Assembly (NCBI RefSeq): GCF_002234675.1
Contig: NC_019859.2
Span: 30,916,434-30,980,433, forward strand
Length of the DNA stretch: 64,000 nt
Direction: 5' to 3'
From: Oryzias latipes
Lineage: Eukaryota; Chordata; Actinopteri; Beloniformes; Adrianichthyidae
The position numbers were made by a program, and so were the translations under genes. The notes beneath the pieces are model-generated. The model had not been told where the DNA came from. It saw nothing but the letters and a program-made list of their open reading frames with translations, and made no database searches. Within the stretch, counting starts at the first letter, position 1. Each line of letters starts with the position of its first letter. This document shows, in pieces, positions 1-12,431 of the stretch.

Positions 1-2548
1 GTTCCTTTAAAGACTTTAAAGATCAACTGTTTTTAACACGTTTTTGTAGCATTTTTCTCACGATGGAGGACATACATACATATATATTTCACAGTATTTA
101 CTTTACTCAAATTGCGATGGATTAGAGGCAGACTGTTACGGCTGTGGCCGTATTTGGTTTTGTTTGGTTTTGTTCTGTGTTTTGTGAATTTGATTTGTAT
201 CAGAGTGGGACTTCTGTGTTTTTTGTGGATCTTTGTGTGTGTGTGTGTGTGTAGGTCTAAGTGTGATTATTTTCAGGTGTGCTGGAAAGGGTGTGGCCTC
301 CATTTGGACTCCAGCTGATGGAGGCAGCCTTTAAAAGCACCATTTGGACCTTCAGCCTGCAAGACGGGAGTTTGGCTGCAACCAGTCTCCACTGCAGCTT
401 GGCCCTCTTCTCCATTTTGTTATGGACTTCACCACCTGTTTAGTTTGCGTTGCACTTTGTTTTGTAGTGTGTAGTTTTGTCCATGCCCACTCTGTTTAGG
501 CTTTTGGTTTGTAGTTCTGTTAAGTGAAGCTGTAGGGTGAGCGGCCATTTTCTTTAGTACTTGTTTTCTCCTGTTTTTGTTAGTTCAGGGACGTTAGAGT
601 TTGCCTTTGATTTCCCTTTTCTATTGGTACAGGTAAGAAAACAGATTTCAGTTAGGTGGGGTTTTGTTTGTCATTTTGGCCTTGGTTCACCTTGAAGCCT
701 TTTGGCTTCACTTTTAGTTCTTGTTGGTTGTTGTTTATGCATTTGTAAATTAATGTTATGTTATGTTATGTTTTTGCATGGAGACATTTGTTTGGCGTTT
801 TTTGTTAATTCAAATTTGGTAGCCAAAACAATGTACTTTTTATTGTTATGCCCCCTAGGTGCCCCTAGACACAGAAGGGGGCGTAACACAGACAGAACGG
901 AGCAACTGCCCCAGGTGGGCCAAAAACCTCCCGCTCCATTCGGATGCATCCACTTGCAGATAAACAGATCTATTTCACTTGATTTGTTCCCCATCTGAGC
1001 TTTTTTTCTGGCTCAAAACTGTACGGCTCGATGGCTCCGATATTGCTCGCAGTTTTCTTGTTTCTCTTTGCCGCGCTAATGTTAGCTTGGGGTTGTGAGG
1101 GGCTGTAAGGTAGCAGGAGAGTGTGTAAACAAAAGGAATGCTGGGGTTTTAACGTAGAATAAACTTCTGCACACAACCCAGAAGTGAATTTCTGATGAAC
1201 TGCTGCCGGGCTGCAGAAAATGTCTTAAAACTGACACAGGTGGGACTTTAAACACCGTTCTAGTTAACTACAGTTACTTTTAAAGAGAATTTGTCCAATA
1301 ACAAACAAAATAAATAATAGATGAAATCAAAAGCAATTTTTTTCAAATTTTAATCAATACACCCAAAAAAAAAAGTATTGAGAGAAACCCATTCCTTTGA
1401 TTTTGCCTGTGCCCATCTTAAATGGGGGTACAGGTTTTGGATCTCTCTGCTTTCTACCATCGATTACCTGGATTAGGTTTGTTCCACCACAAAGAACATT
1501 TGAGAGGTGGTGAAGAAGAAGAAAGTCCACAATAGTGAATGAACAAAGAAGTTGCATCCTAGGTAGGGAATGAATTTGGATTTAGTCCGAGCACGTTTCA
1601 GTAATCGGACCTACATAAAGCTTAATACGGTTTGGTTTTTATGACGCCTTCCATGTTTTGAATAGCCAAAAAGCCAAAAAAGACGGTAAAAACGTCGTAC
1701 AACCAAAGTTTTCCAGAAGTGCTGAGGTTAGGACACCTTTTCCCAGATAGTCCACACTTTTGGACCTTGAGATTATTATTACATGTCAACAATAAACATT
1801 CATAGGTCCTGTTTACTTTGCTTTAATATGTAATGATGCACAAAATAGTGGTGTCCTCTTGAAGCACTAAGAGGAAGATGCCTCTTACTCATTAAAAGCT
1901 ACGCGATAAGATTAAACGAGTTATACGATAATATATACAAAAAAAGACGTCTTCAAAAAAAAGGAAAATTCTTCTGGCAGAAGGGGAGTGTGGACACACA
2001 ATGCTGTGGGAATTTTGGGAATGCAGACTCTCACCTTTGCACAGAAAGGGCTGCACAAACATTTCCAACCTTGTTGTGGACTGGCTGAAAACATTTTTAC
2101 TGACCCATTTCGTTCTGTAGGTTCCAACCAAACGCATTAATAGAGTGGAGTAAAAAACTATGGATGATGGGGTAATACCACCGCCACCAGTTCTTGAATG
2201 GGCAGCACAGGTAAAGAAAAGGAAAATCTTAGCTTTAGAGGTTTTTTTTTTTATCTTACAATTGTTTTGCTCAAGCAACAAACTAACTTTTCATTCAAAG
2301 TTTGATCAAAGTTGTGATACATATGCAGTAAAATACTTTAAGGATCCTTCTGGACGAGTAACCAAAGTGCATTTAGTGTTTTTTTAGTGTCTGTAAGCCT
2401 CAGAAACAGCAGCTCCGCAGGTTGCTGGTAAAGGGAAAACCTGGTACAGGCTGCAGATCTTTGTTTGGCATTGGTTCCCCCAGCTGCACAGTGGCCAAAC
2501 AACAGCACTCATCCCTGCTAATAGACGGAGCGCGATTCGTCCGTGTAC
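1..2548. other. bptf intron 10 (5' part), no exon seen
   Basis: No exon matching the next part of BPTF was found on the minus strand. The stretch holds a family-A repeat copy split by an insertion (see 7-1252), a short GT run at about 235-252, and otherwise unrecognised AT-rich DNA. Short ORFs on both strands show no family resemblance. Confidence 0.6.
7..1252 (+). repeat. Family-A TTAA-flanked repeat, copy 1, interrupted
   Basis: The left end (about 7-80) matches the start of copies 2 and 4, with the common text TTTTTAACACG. The right part (about 900-1252) matches their right half and ends GGGACTTTAA. About 800 bases between are foreign, so something inserted into this copy. The insert is not identified. 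Confidence 0.55.
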
Positions 2549-5500
2549 CTGTGTGAGGTCCAGTTAGGGTGCATGAAAGGTGTTGGAACGTTGTTCTCAA
2601 GCTGGATGATGGTGAGTCTTAAGGTGGAGATGGTCAGAACTTTGGAACCGTGAATGGACCCGTTCCACTTGAACTCTCCGGCAGGAGTCATACAGAACTT
2701 ATGGGACAGATGCCGTCTCTTGTCGTGGTCCTAACAGAAAAGCCGGACGGTGAGTAGGAACAGCTGAAAGGCGATTGACAGACACCTCCCCTGACCGCTA
2801 ACCCCGCTCACCTCTCTGTGCTGGTGCTTGTTGAGGGCCAGGGCATTGGAGCTGTACTGATTGTGATACACGCGGTACTTGCCCTCCTGGCCGAGCTTGA
2901 AGTACTGGGGGAGGCTGCTCTTCATCACCACATCTTTGCGCGTGCTGACACGGGTGATGTCCCCTTGAGCGTTCACCACCAAGACCTACAGATATGCGAT
3001 CACAGCGTCAAATCTGGACGAAATGCAACGCTTGGAAATAAAGGATGAAAAACACCACAATTTGAAAAAAATGAATTAAAATTTTTATATTTAGCAATGT
3101 AAAAATGATGAGCTAAAATGTCAAATGATATGATATATATAGCTGAAAAAAACAAGAGGAAAAATGTTTATGGCGCCGTCTTTAAGTCATGAGACAGCAT
3201 GAAAGACCCACTCCAATGAAAATTGTGTTTCTGGTGTTTTTAACACGTTCTTGTTGCATTTTTCTCATGATGGATGACATTTATAAAGAAAATTGGGATC
3301 AAAACTGGTGAATAAGGAGCAAACGAAAAAATGCCATTTGAAAAAACTTTAAGTTGTTTCGTAGAAACTACAAGCGTTGGGTGACAAGCTTCCTGTTCTG
3401 CTCTATTCTGATGCCTCCACCTGGAGACAAATGGATCCGTTGTTTTTCTCCTCTGAGCTGGAATCTGGGTCAAAACTGTTCGGCTGGATAGCTACAATAT
3501 TGCCCGCCATTTTTTGTTGCCCCGCTAATGTTTGCTTGGGGATGTGAGGGGCTGTAAGCTAGCGGGAGAACATCTAAAGAAAGGCATGATGGGAAATGAA
3601 AGCAGGCATAATTCGCGCCAATAATCCTGCCCATAACTCAGAGGCAAATTTCTAATGAACTCTGCAGAAACTACGTTCAAGAAAATGACACAGATTTTTT
3701 AAATTTTATCTAAAAACGGCGCCATCATAATTAAAAGACGACTGGGAACGTCACGAAAATAGATCCAAGGAGAGAAAACTGACTGCCCAGAACCCAAAGA
3801 AAGTGGCCTGGTAGGAGAGAAAAAGAAGAAAAAGAAAAATGTACCAAAAACTCAATGAGTCAAATGTGAATATAATCAAAAATTAATAAGCTAAGAAGTG
3901 ATTAACATAAATGCAAAACAGATGCTTGTAAACTCAAAATTCTCTTTTCTTTTTATCAAATCATAATGATGACTTGAACCCCCTTTCTGATATTCCACAT
4001 TTAGATTTTTTTCCGGTTTGGAGTCCCTTGACAGATTCGACGTTACCTTCGAATCTTAATGTCAGTGAATGCCTCTAAAAACATCACATGCTCCACATGC
4101 GTGTCTTTTTTGCAGCACAACATCAATGTTTGTGGTTTGATAAGCAGGAGGATAGTTTTCACAATACATTCTGGTCCTCACCTCCTTCCCTTCCTTGAAG
4201 CCCCTGTTGGCTTCATGAACAGCAGCTGCAACCTGTTGGTTTTTCATTTGGCTTAGCTTGCTCTCTGGGTTCCTCAATCGGGTCACCATGCGAGTTGCTG
4301 AACACTTCTTACTGCCAATCCCGGACGTTTCCCCGTTGACCGAGTCTTTGCTGTCCCCTGCGAACACGGTAACTACTTCAATGCAGAGCGCAGGCCAGTC
4401 AGTGTGAGGCCTTTAAACCCAAATGTACTGATAAAAAAACTCAAGTTTGTAGTCGTAGCTGTTATCAGTTAGAAAAGGACCCGACACAACAGAAGACGAG
4501 TACCTGCATCTTCAAAGCTTGCCAGAGATGACTGGGAGGACCTATCAGCCAAGTCTGGGGGTTCAGGCCCCCTGGGAGGCGCACCAGCACAAACGCTGCC
4601 GTTACTGTTCTCCTCACCGGGTTGGGAAGGCTGGGAGGACTGGCTCAGACTGGGAACGCTGTCTTCAGAGGGAGGGACGGGATCGGAAGGCGAGTTTTCT
4701 GTTGCACAGAAAAAGAAAACACAGAACTTAGAGATAAGATAATTGATAATCGATGAAACAGGAAAGACCTCTCAGCTGAGGAGAAAAGCAGTGAACCAGG
4801 AGAACTTGTGTCTCTGCATAAAGGATCAAGTCCCTGTCAGAGCATGAAGATGCTCCACGAACAAAGTTGAAGTAAGGCTGTGGCTCCCTCTGCTGGTTAG
4901 TCTACCATGATGCATGTTCAGAGTTAAAACCAACTCTGTTTTTGTTCTTGCAAAACAAACCAAAAAAAAGAAACAAAACACACAAATCATTTTTTTAAAT
5001 GGAATGGACAGACAGAGAGCGAGACAGACAGAGAGAGAGAGAGACAGACAGACAGAGAGGGGGGGTGAGAGAGAGAGAGTCAGACACAGACAGAAAGAGA
5101 CAGATAGATACAGAGAGAGGGGGGGAAGAGAGAAAGAGACAGACAGACAGAGAGAGAGTCAGACAGACAGACAGAGAGGGGGGGTGAGAGAGAGAGAGTC
5201 AGACACAGACAGAAAGAGACAGACAGAGACAGAGAGAGGGGGGCAGGAGAGAAAGAGACAGACAGACAGAGTACTTTATTAATCCCAAGAGAACTTGCAT
5301 GTCCATTTATTGCTCCAAATTTACACACTAAATTAAATATGAGGAGCATAAAAGGATCATGATCCTTTTAAAATATTAAAAGAAATTAATACAAATAAAA
5401 ACATAAAAATAAAGTCAATCGAACCCACTAAGACCAGAATAAATTCAGTGACCCCTCCTTATGGCTCCTCCCCTCCCAGCTGCATTGAATAGTCTTATTG

Positions 5501-8500
5501 CACTTGGTGCAAAGGACTTCTGGAAATGTCCTAAAAACAACAGGAAGCAACACTGCAGAGTGTTGCACTGAAAAGCTCCGTGACTACAGATGTTTCCGTT
5601 CACCTTTGATGCTGTTCGACACCTCCATCTGGGAGGAACCTTCTGACGGAGCCTCCGGAGAAGAAGCCGGGAGCTTTGGGGACACGCCTGGCTGACGGGG
5701 GCCCGCAGAGGAGATGTTGGCTGGAGAGGAAACCTCTGGAAGTTTAGGTTCATCGGAGATGCCGCTGTCAATGCTGCCCTCTTGGCCGGTGGGAGAACCC
5801 TCGGGAGCTACAGAGAAGCAACACGGAGAAAAGAGGGAAAAGATTACATCAAAGGCAAACAGAAAAAGAAGGACATCACTTGTTGTCTATGTTCCGTCTA
5901 TGTTCCGTCTAGCTCAGGGGTCGGCAACCCATGGCTCTTTCATCCATCTGTTGTGGCTCCCTGTGACTTTGGAAAATGAGTTTTTTATAATAATTAAATT
6001 TTATTAGTGTGTTCATTTTTCATGGCATTTCAAAGGCGCTGATGGCTCCGTACGAAGCGCGAGCCACGTAAAAAACAGCTTCGTAATGAGCTCGTATTTA
6101 TCGGGCGAGACCTGCAGAGCTGATAGCAGGAGGAGACACGCGGGGCGGCTTCAATAAACACTCCGATCTTCTGCCGGGAACTTGAGGTGCCGCGGGGCAG
6201 AGACCAACTCGCTGATTACAGACTGAGAGTTCGCACCAGCGTTGCCAGATAGAGTCACAGTTTTCCAGCCCAAAAGTCATCTGAAAACCGCCAGACCCAG
6301 CCAAAAACCGCCCAACACATCTTTTGTTGATGTTTTTTTCGTACTGGACTGATAAAATAAACGATTTTTCTAAATAAAAGATAGTTCTGACTAATAATAA
6401 AATGTGTACAATATTGAATATCTCTTCAGCGGGCCGCCTTCTTCCATTCATTTGCTTAACCCGCTCTATCCCCGCTATAACCTGCGTCCGGCTCTTTCAT
6501 CCTTGTGCTGCGCTGGAGCGCCCTGACTACTATCGTATTTTGCACTCTCTGTGTAGGACACACTGAGGAGCGCGGGGGAAACAAATCTCAGCTGCAGAGG
6601 AGGTGAACAGGTAGAGAGGAAAAGCAGGTAGAGAGGCGGAGGAGGGGCTTTGGCTTCAAACTCTGTCAGAGAGATGCAAACACGGGCGTCAGATTGAGAC
6701 GCAGCTTTCCCTGCGGGAGTTGAAGCAGAGACTTTCCCTGGGATGATTTTATGAACTCAAACATGGAAACATGATTACCAAGTAGAACTCTTCAAAATAA
6801 TAAACCTGATCTCTCCACATTCTCAGCGTCTACCATGCATTGATAAACACATCGCTCCATGCAGCGATCAGACCAGAACCAGTAGCTCCTCCCACACACG
6901 GCCGCGGTATCATCCTTTAAAGAACACAATGTGCATTTGCAGCGACGTATGCTTCAGACGATGTCCGATTGGCCAATCTCCATGTCAATCAAGTCCCGTA
7001 CTTCTCAGTGAGGATTTTGATTGGCTGGTGGATTTTAAAGAAGTACTTTTATTTTTTTTAATCTTTTCTGGCCCGCGACCTACACTCATTGAAGATCGAC
7101 GTAATGAGCACCTTTGAATAATATATACATGCATAATATAAATAATGATGTCAAAACGGGTTGTGGCTCCGGGTGCTTTCTTTTTTATAAGGGGCGGTCC
7201 CAAATGGCTCTTTGAGTAAAAAAGGTTGCCGACCCCTGGACTAGCTGATTTCAGATTTTCTTCTAAATATTTCATACCTGAACAATTCATATACAGTGAG
7301 AATTTATTGTAAATCAACTGTTTTTGAAGCACCTAATTGTGAAAAACGGTGTAATTATACTTCTTTATGATTTGGGGTAACATATAGTTCAGGGGTCTCA
7401 AACTAAATTTTTTCTTATGGCTTTTTGCACATTTAAACCCTGGTCAGAAGTTACTGTAGAGCAGCTGGTCAGCCACTCCTATATTTTCATGGTTGAATTG
7501 AAACTATGGTTAGAAAAAGAACGGGCGCTGTTCACTGGAGATCAGAACAATCGTTACAGATACCTGAGATCATAGAAAGGCTCCAAAAACGGATGGAAAT
7601 TCATGTTGGTGAAACCATATAAGTGCAGCCAAGATGCACAATAAGCGTGTTTGAGATCACCCAGGTGGGCGCAACGCGGCAACAGATCACCTGGTGTGTG
7701 ACAAATGTCACCTGTCAATCATCACAAAAATGTCAGGAGAAAGGGGCAGAGCAAGGCCCCGACCTAAGTGAACGCAGCTGGAAATTTAGTACTGCACTGA
7801 CTGAAAGCTGCCCTGACGACTACAAAACAATGCATTATGGGACATGTGTCCTGATGGGTTTTTGTAGTTGAGTGATCAATTAAAATCATTTAAAATACCA
7901 ATTGATTACAAAAGGCTACATAAATTATAAAACATTAAAATAAATATAAAATATATAATAAACACAGATCCTACTAAGGGGGAGAGGCATATTAAAACTA
8001 AATTGAATGTTAAGGACAACTCCAACTCCCTGTTCTTCTTCAGTCTCGCTGCAGCTTCGCCTTCACCAGATAAGACTAAATCTTGTTGTTGCTCGCACGT
8101 GTTTACTGTTAAAGCCCCGTTAGCTGTCACACATGTAGTGTGTGACATTTATTCTCCGCAGTGACCCATCTCCCGCGGGAGCGCTGTGCGGCAGTGACAG
8201 CCGCGCACGAGAACCTTTTGCTCGGGGTTGATACGCCGCCGCGCCTAACCGTAACCATAACCTCAACCCTCTCCCGGGTCTGTGCGGCCCAGAAACAAGT
8301 TCAGCACCGCCTGCATGCGTTTAGAAAATTACGAGCAAATAAATACGTTCTGAAAAAAGATAGTAAGGAACTCCTGAATGTGGTCCGGGGAGGGGGCTGT
8401 CAGGTTTCCCTAAATGTTCTCCTGCCGGTCAATGTCACGCCCCCAAGAGTCATTTACCCTACTGTGATTGGTTGGTTCGTCAGCTCCGCGCACAACATTG

Positions 8501-11500
8501 AAAAAGTGTCATTCATACAAACTGGCGGGACGAATTAACATTAAACTTTCATATTAAGGCGGGGCCACAAAATATCATCTTGGGGGCCATAAATAGCCCG
8601 CGGGCCGCGAGTTTGAGACCCCTGATATAGTTGAACATCATATCAGTTTATGAAATATGAACATAACTACCTTCCATTTTGATCTCACATATTTCTTCCA
8701 GCTTCGGCTCTTCCTTTGTCCGCTGCTCTTCCCTCTTCATCTTCCCTTCTTGCTGCTCCTCTTCGTCCTCCTCTTTCTTACCATCTACCTCCTCCTTCTT
8801 TTCCTTCTCCAAGAACGCTCTCTGGGCCTCCTCAGCCGCCCGCCTCTTCACCTCTTCCAACTCCTCCTCCTTCTTCGCCCGCAGTCGCTCCAGGATCTCC
8901 TCTGGGTGAAGAAGACAGACATTTGCAAAGCAAATTACAAAACGGCAACAACATAACAAAAGATTTAAACGGATTAAAATAGATGTAAAAAAGAAGAGCA
9001 GATATGCATCGTCCAAACCAATAAATAATTGTTTTTTAAGAGATTCAATTTAGAAAAAACCCATTAAAAGACAAAGGTAGCGTATCAAGCAAAATGATGT
9101 TTAAAAATGCTATATATACAAATATTAAAATGCAATTTTTACAGATGTTCCTCTGTCTTATCCATAATGTTGTTCTGAAGGTCACTTTATTCTCTGTGAA
9201 TGCCACTTTTATGCTGTTTGTATTTCTGAATGTCTTTTTTGCTGCTGAAGAGAAGAGAATTTCCCCATTGTGCTATGAATAAAGTTTATCTAATCTAATC
9301 TAATTTTTCATCTAATAAGAAAAAAATTCAACTTGGGGAATCAAAAACGTTGTTATTCATATCTTCAATATGATAATAAACAACAACATTTAAATTATTT
9401 TTGATTTGATTTGTTTCAAATGGTTTTATAAATTCTAGACTAAAGTTTCTTTTGTTTTTGGTGATTCTGAAGTACACACTCTGCAGAGAGAGTTGAGTCA
9501 AGTGCAGAAAGTTGATGGTAAAAAGGAAAAAGGGCAGCTTCAGATGAAACAATAAAATATAACTTTGTAGGGGGAAGGAATATCTATTCCCCATTTCCAA
9601 AAAAAAAAAAAAAAATCAGAAATGAATCCAGGATGCAGTTTTCCCAGTCAGAAATGTTCAGATGCTTTTTTATCATCCTTCTGAGTGATGAATCGGGAGC
9701 AGATGAAAACCCCGTTTAAAAAAAGTTTGTGTCACAGCAGCTTCCAAACTCTCGCTTCTCCGCTACATTTCTAAATCCTCCACTTGTAGACGACTCGAAC
9801 CGTTTACGTCTTTTGTTTTCCTCGTCTGAGCCGCCATCTGGATTAAAACCGTCCGGCTGGATGGCTCTGATATTACTCGCCATTTTTTTGGTTCAGTAAT
9901 GTTAGCTTGGGCTTGCGAGGAGCTGTAAGCTAACAGGAGAGAGTTTGAACAAAGGCATGCTGGGAAAAAAAAAAAGAAAAAGTGGAATTTTAAGCAAGGA
10001 TAACTTCCGCTCAGTCCCGTCCACTACCTAGAGGCGAATGAACTCCTGCTGCTCTGCAGCCTAAAAATGGTAAAATCATAGGTAAAAAAAAAAACACTGG
10101 GGGCGATTCTACGATGGAAAAAATGTAGATGGAGCGGGACTTTAAATGTAACTTGGTCAGATGTGTTTCAAATAAAACAAACATAAAGGTGTGTGACTGG
10201 AAGAGGGACTGAAAAGATGCAGCAAGAGTTGGACATGGACTATCAGACTTGGACCAGGCTGAGGTTACACAGCAGCTCAGCTGCCTTCTATGACCAGATC
10301 ATCGATAACCCCGCCGCTTTCATGACGGGAAGTGAACAAGCAGAGGACAAAACAATCAAAAAACAGGACAAAGAGAGCTAGATTTAGAAAATCCCACTTT
10401 TAACCAGAAATTAACTCAGCAAGGAGGAATTGCAATTTACCAGCTTTCTAGTGTGAAAAACAAAAAAAACAGACATTACCGTTTGCGACAGCAAGGAAAC
10501 TTTTGTTGTTGCCTCGAGCCTTGTTGGTTAAGTCCTCGGTGACATCCATGTGAGAGTGCACTTCATCCCTTATTTCCTCCAGTGCAGCGTACAGATCAGC
10601 CTCCCAGTATTCCTTATCCAAGCGCTCTATCAGTTCAGCAAGCTGGACCTAGAGAGTTCACAGAGCGTGTCATGACTACTGCACGAATCCTCATCATGTC
10701 TGTGCTTTTGGACCATTTAAAGTACTTCAAGCAGGACAGAAAAAGCTTCAGATAGCACTCCAAAGCGTTTGAAGTTGAGCTTTTATGTTTATTTTTTTTT
10801 TTAGCTCTGAAGGGCCAGAAATAGCTGTGGAAAAACAAGAACTGTGACCAAACAAAAGATTTGACATCTTTTTCCGGTGAGAAGTTTGATTAAAAAGTAC
10901 AAGAAACAAATCCATGTCAACACTGCAGTCCTTCTGCACACTTAGATTATGGTCTACGCTAAAGGACTTGAATGCGTTATAATTTATTTAAACACATGCT
11001 GCCTTCTAAATGACTGATATGGGGTTTTTTTTTTCCAGCTAGAAAACCACATTCTGCAAAGAAAAAACATTTTTGTAATGACTACGTCTTTTACTTTCTT
11101 ACCTTTGTGCTGTAGTACCAGATGGATTTTCCCTCCTGCTCATCATCCTCCTCACTGTGGAGAAACGATAAGAAATAGAGATCAAAGCAACAACCAGGGA
11201 TCAACCCCAAAGAACCGCCTTTCCCCACAATTTCTAGTTGATTATCCTTTAGGTTTTTTACTTTTAACTGCAATCCAAAGACGAAAAACTTGAAACTTTC
11301 CACATTGAGAGGGTGGACTTGATCATAAAGGCCTTTTTGCATACGGTATAGTAGTTTAACCTAAAAACTCTGGCACAATTTAATCAGTATCCTGTCATGG
11401 TCTAAATATTGGATAACATTGGAGTCATTTGGACTTTTAGAAGGAAACTGTGGATTACGGAAACTCAGGTCAGAGTTGGCAGGAAATACAAGAGTTTCAA

Positions 11501-12392
11501 CAAAACAGATGCACAACTTCTGAGTTTAAAAAAAATAAATTCATGTGAAAATAAGATTTAAAAAAAAGGATAAAACCTCCATTTGGGAAAACTTTGCCCA
11601 ATTTCAGGATGTTGAAAGACTGAATGAGGGAAAAAACTGTTTGCACCTGCGCCTCAGTGAGTCTCTACAGCTAAAGCTTTCTGTTAGCCGACCTAATCCG
11701 TGCGTTTGGACTGTGAAGCCTCATGGCCGCGAAACCAAACTGTCTGTTCAGCTACTTCATTCAATGTGCTCTGCCTTCAGAAAACACAATGAACGTTTCA
11801 CCGTTTTTCCATTTCAATAAAGTCACGTTTCATAGCTGCACAGCACTTCTGTATCTGAGGGGAGATTGAGGAATTTCTCAAATGTTTTGGGTCAAGAATG
11901 ATCTTAAAAAAAAAAAAAAAAAACACGCAGACACATGAGGAAGAAATGAAATCCTCCAAAGCTGAGTAGCCTCGGCTTCCTGTCAGGGTGACCTATAATC
12001 CTGCCCGGTGCGGCCGAGCCGGCATGCAGACGGCTCAACACCAACATGAGGTGAACCAAATTCAAAGCCAATTCTAATGCTGGGCAGCAAAGAGATGCTT
12101 TATTCAAGCACGTCCCAGCTACTACCGTCTATGAACGCACCCATCCAGGGCTGCAGCGCTCTGCCAAACACATCTGTCCTTACGCTCACTCTACAAGGAT
12201 TACACTGAAGATTACTCGGAGTAATCTGCAGATCATTTGCATAAGCAATCAATAAAACAAACGGAAAACCCTTTGGCTTCATGGATACAATATGGACCAA
12301 ATGGGATTAAGAAACATAGGAATTCTTTGGAACGACGTGGATTATACGAAAAGTTTCTATCATTTTAGAGTGAAGTTTTAGACATTTTGTGT

Positions 12393-12431
<39 letters not shown>

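Noticed and set aside
1892-2387. Overlapping ORFs on both strands (129 codons minus, 75 codons plus)
   Set aside because: No family resemblance, no fit to the next BPTF exon, and no splice sites in matching phase.
4914-5349. ORFs rich in Arg-Asp-Glu-Thr (plus) or Ser-Leu-Cys (minus)
   Set aside because: Translations of the GACA/GAGA minisatellite.
8657-8982. Plus-strand Ser/Phe/Leu-rich ORFs
   Set aside because: Antisense to the Glu/Lys-rich bptf exon 5.
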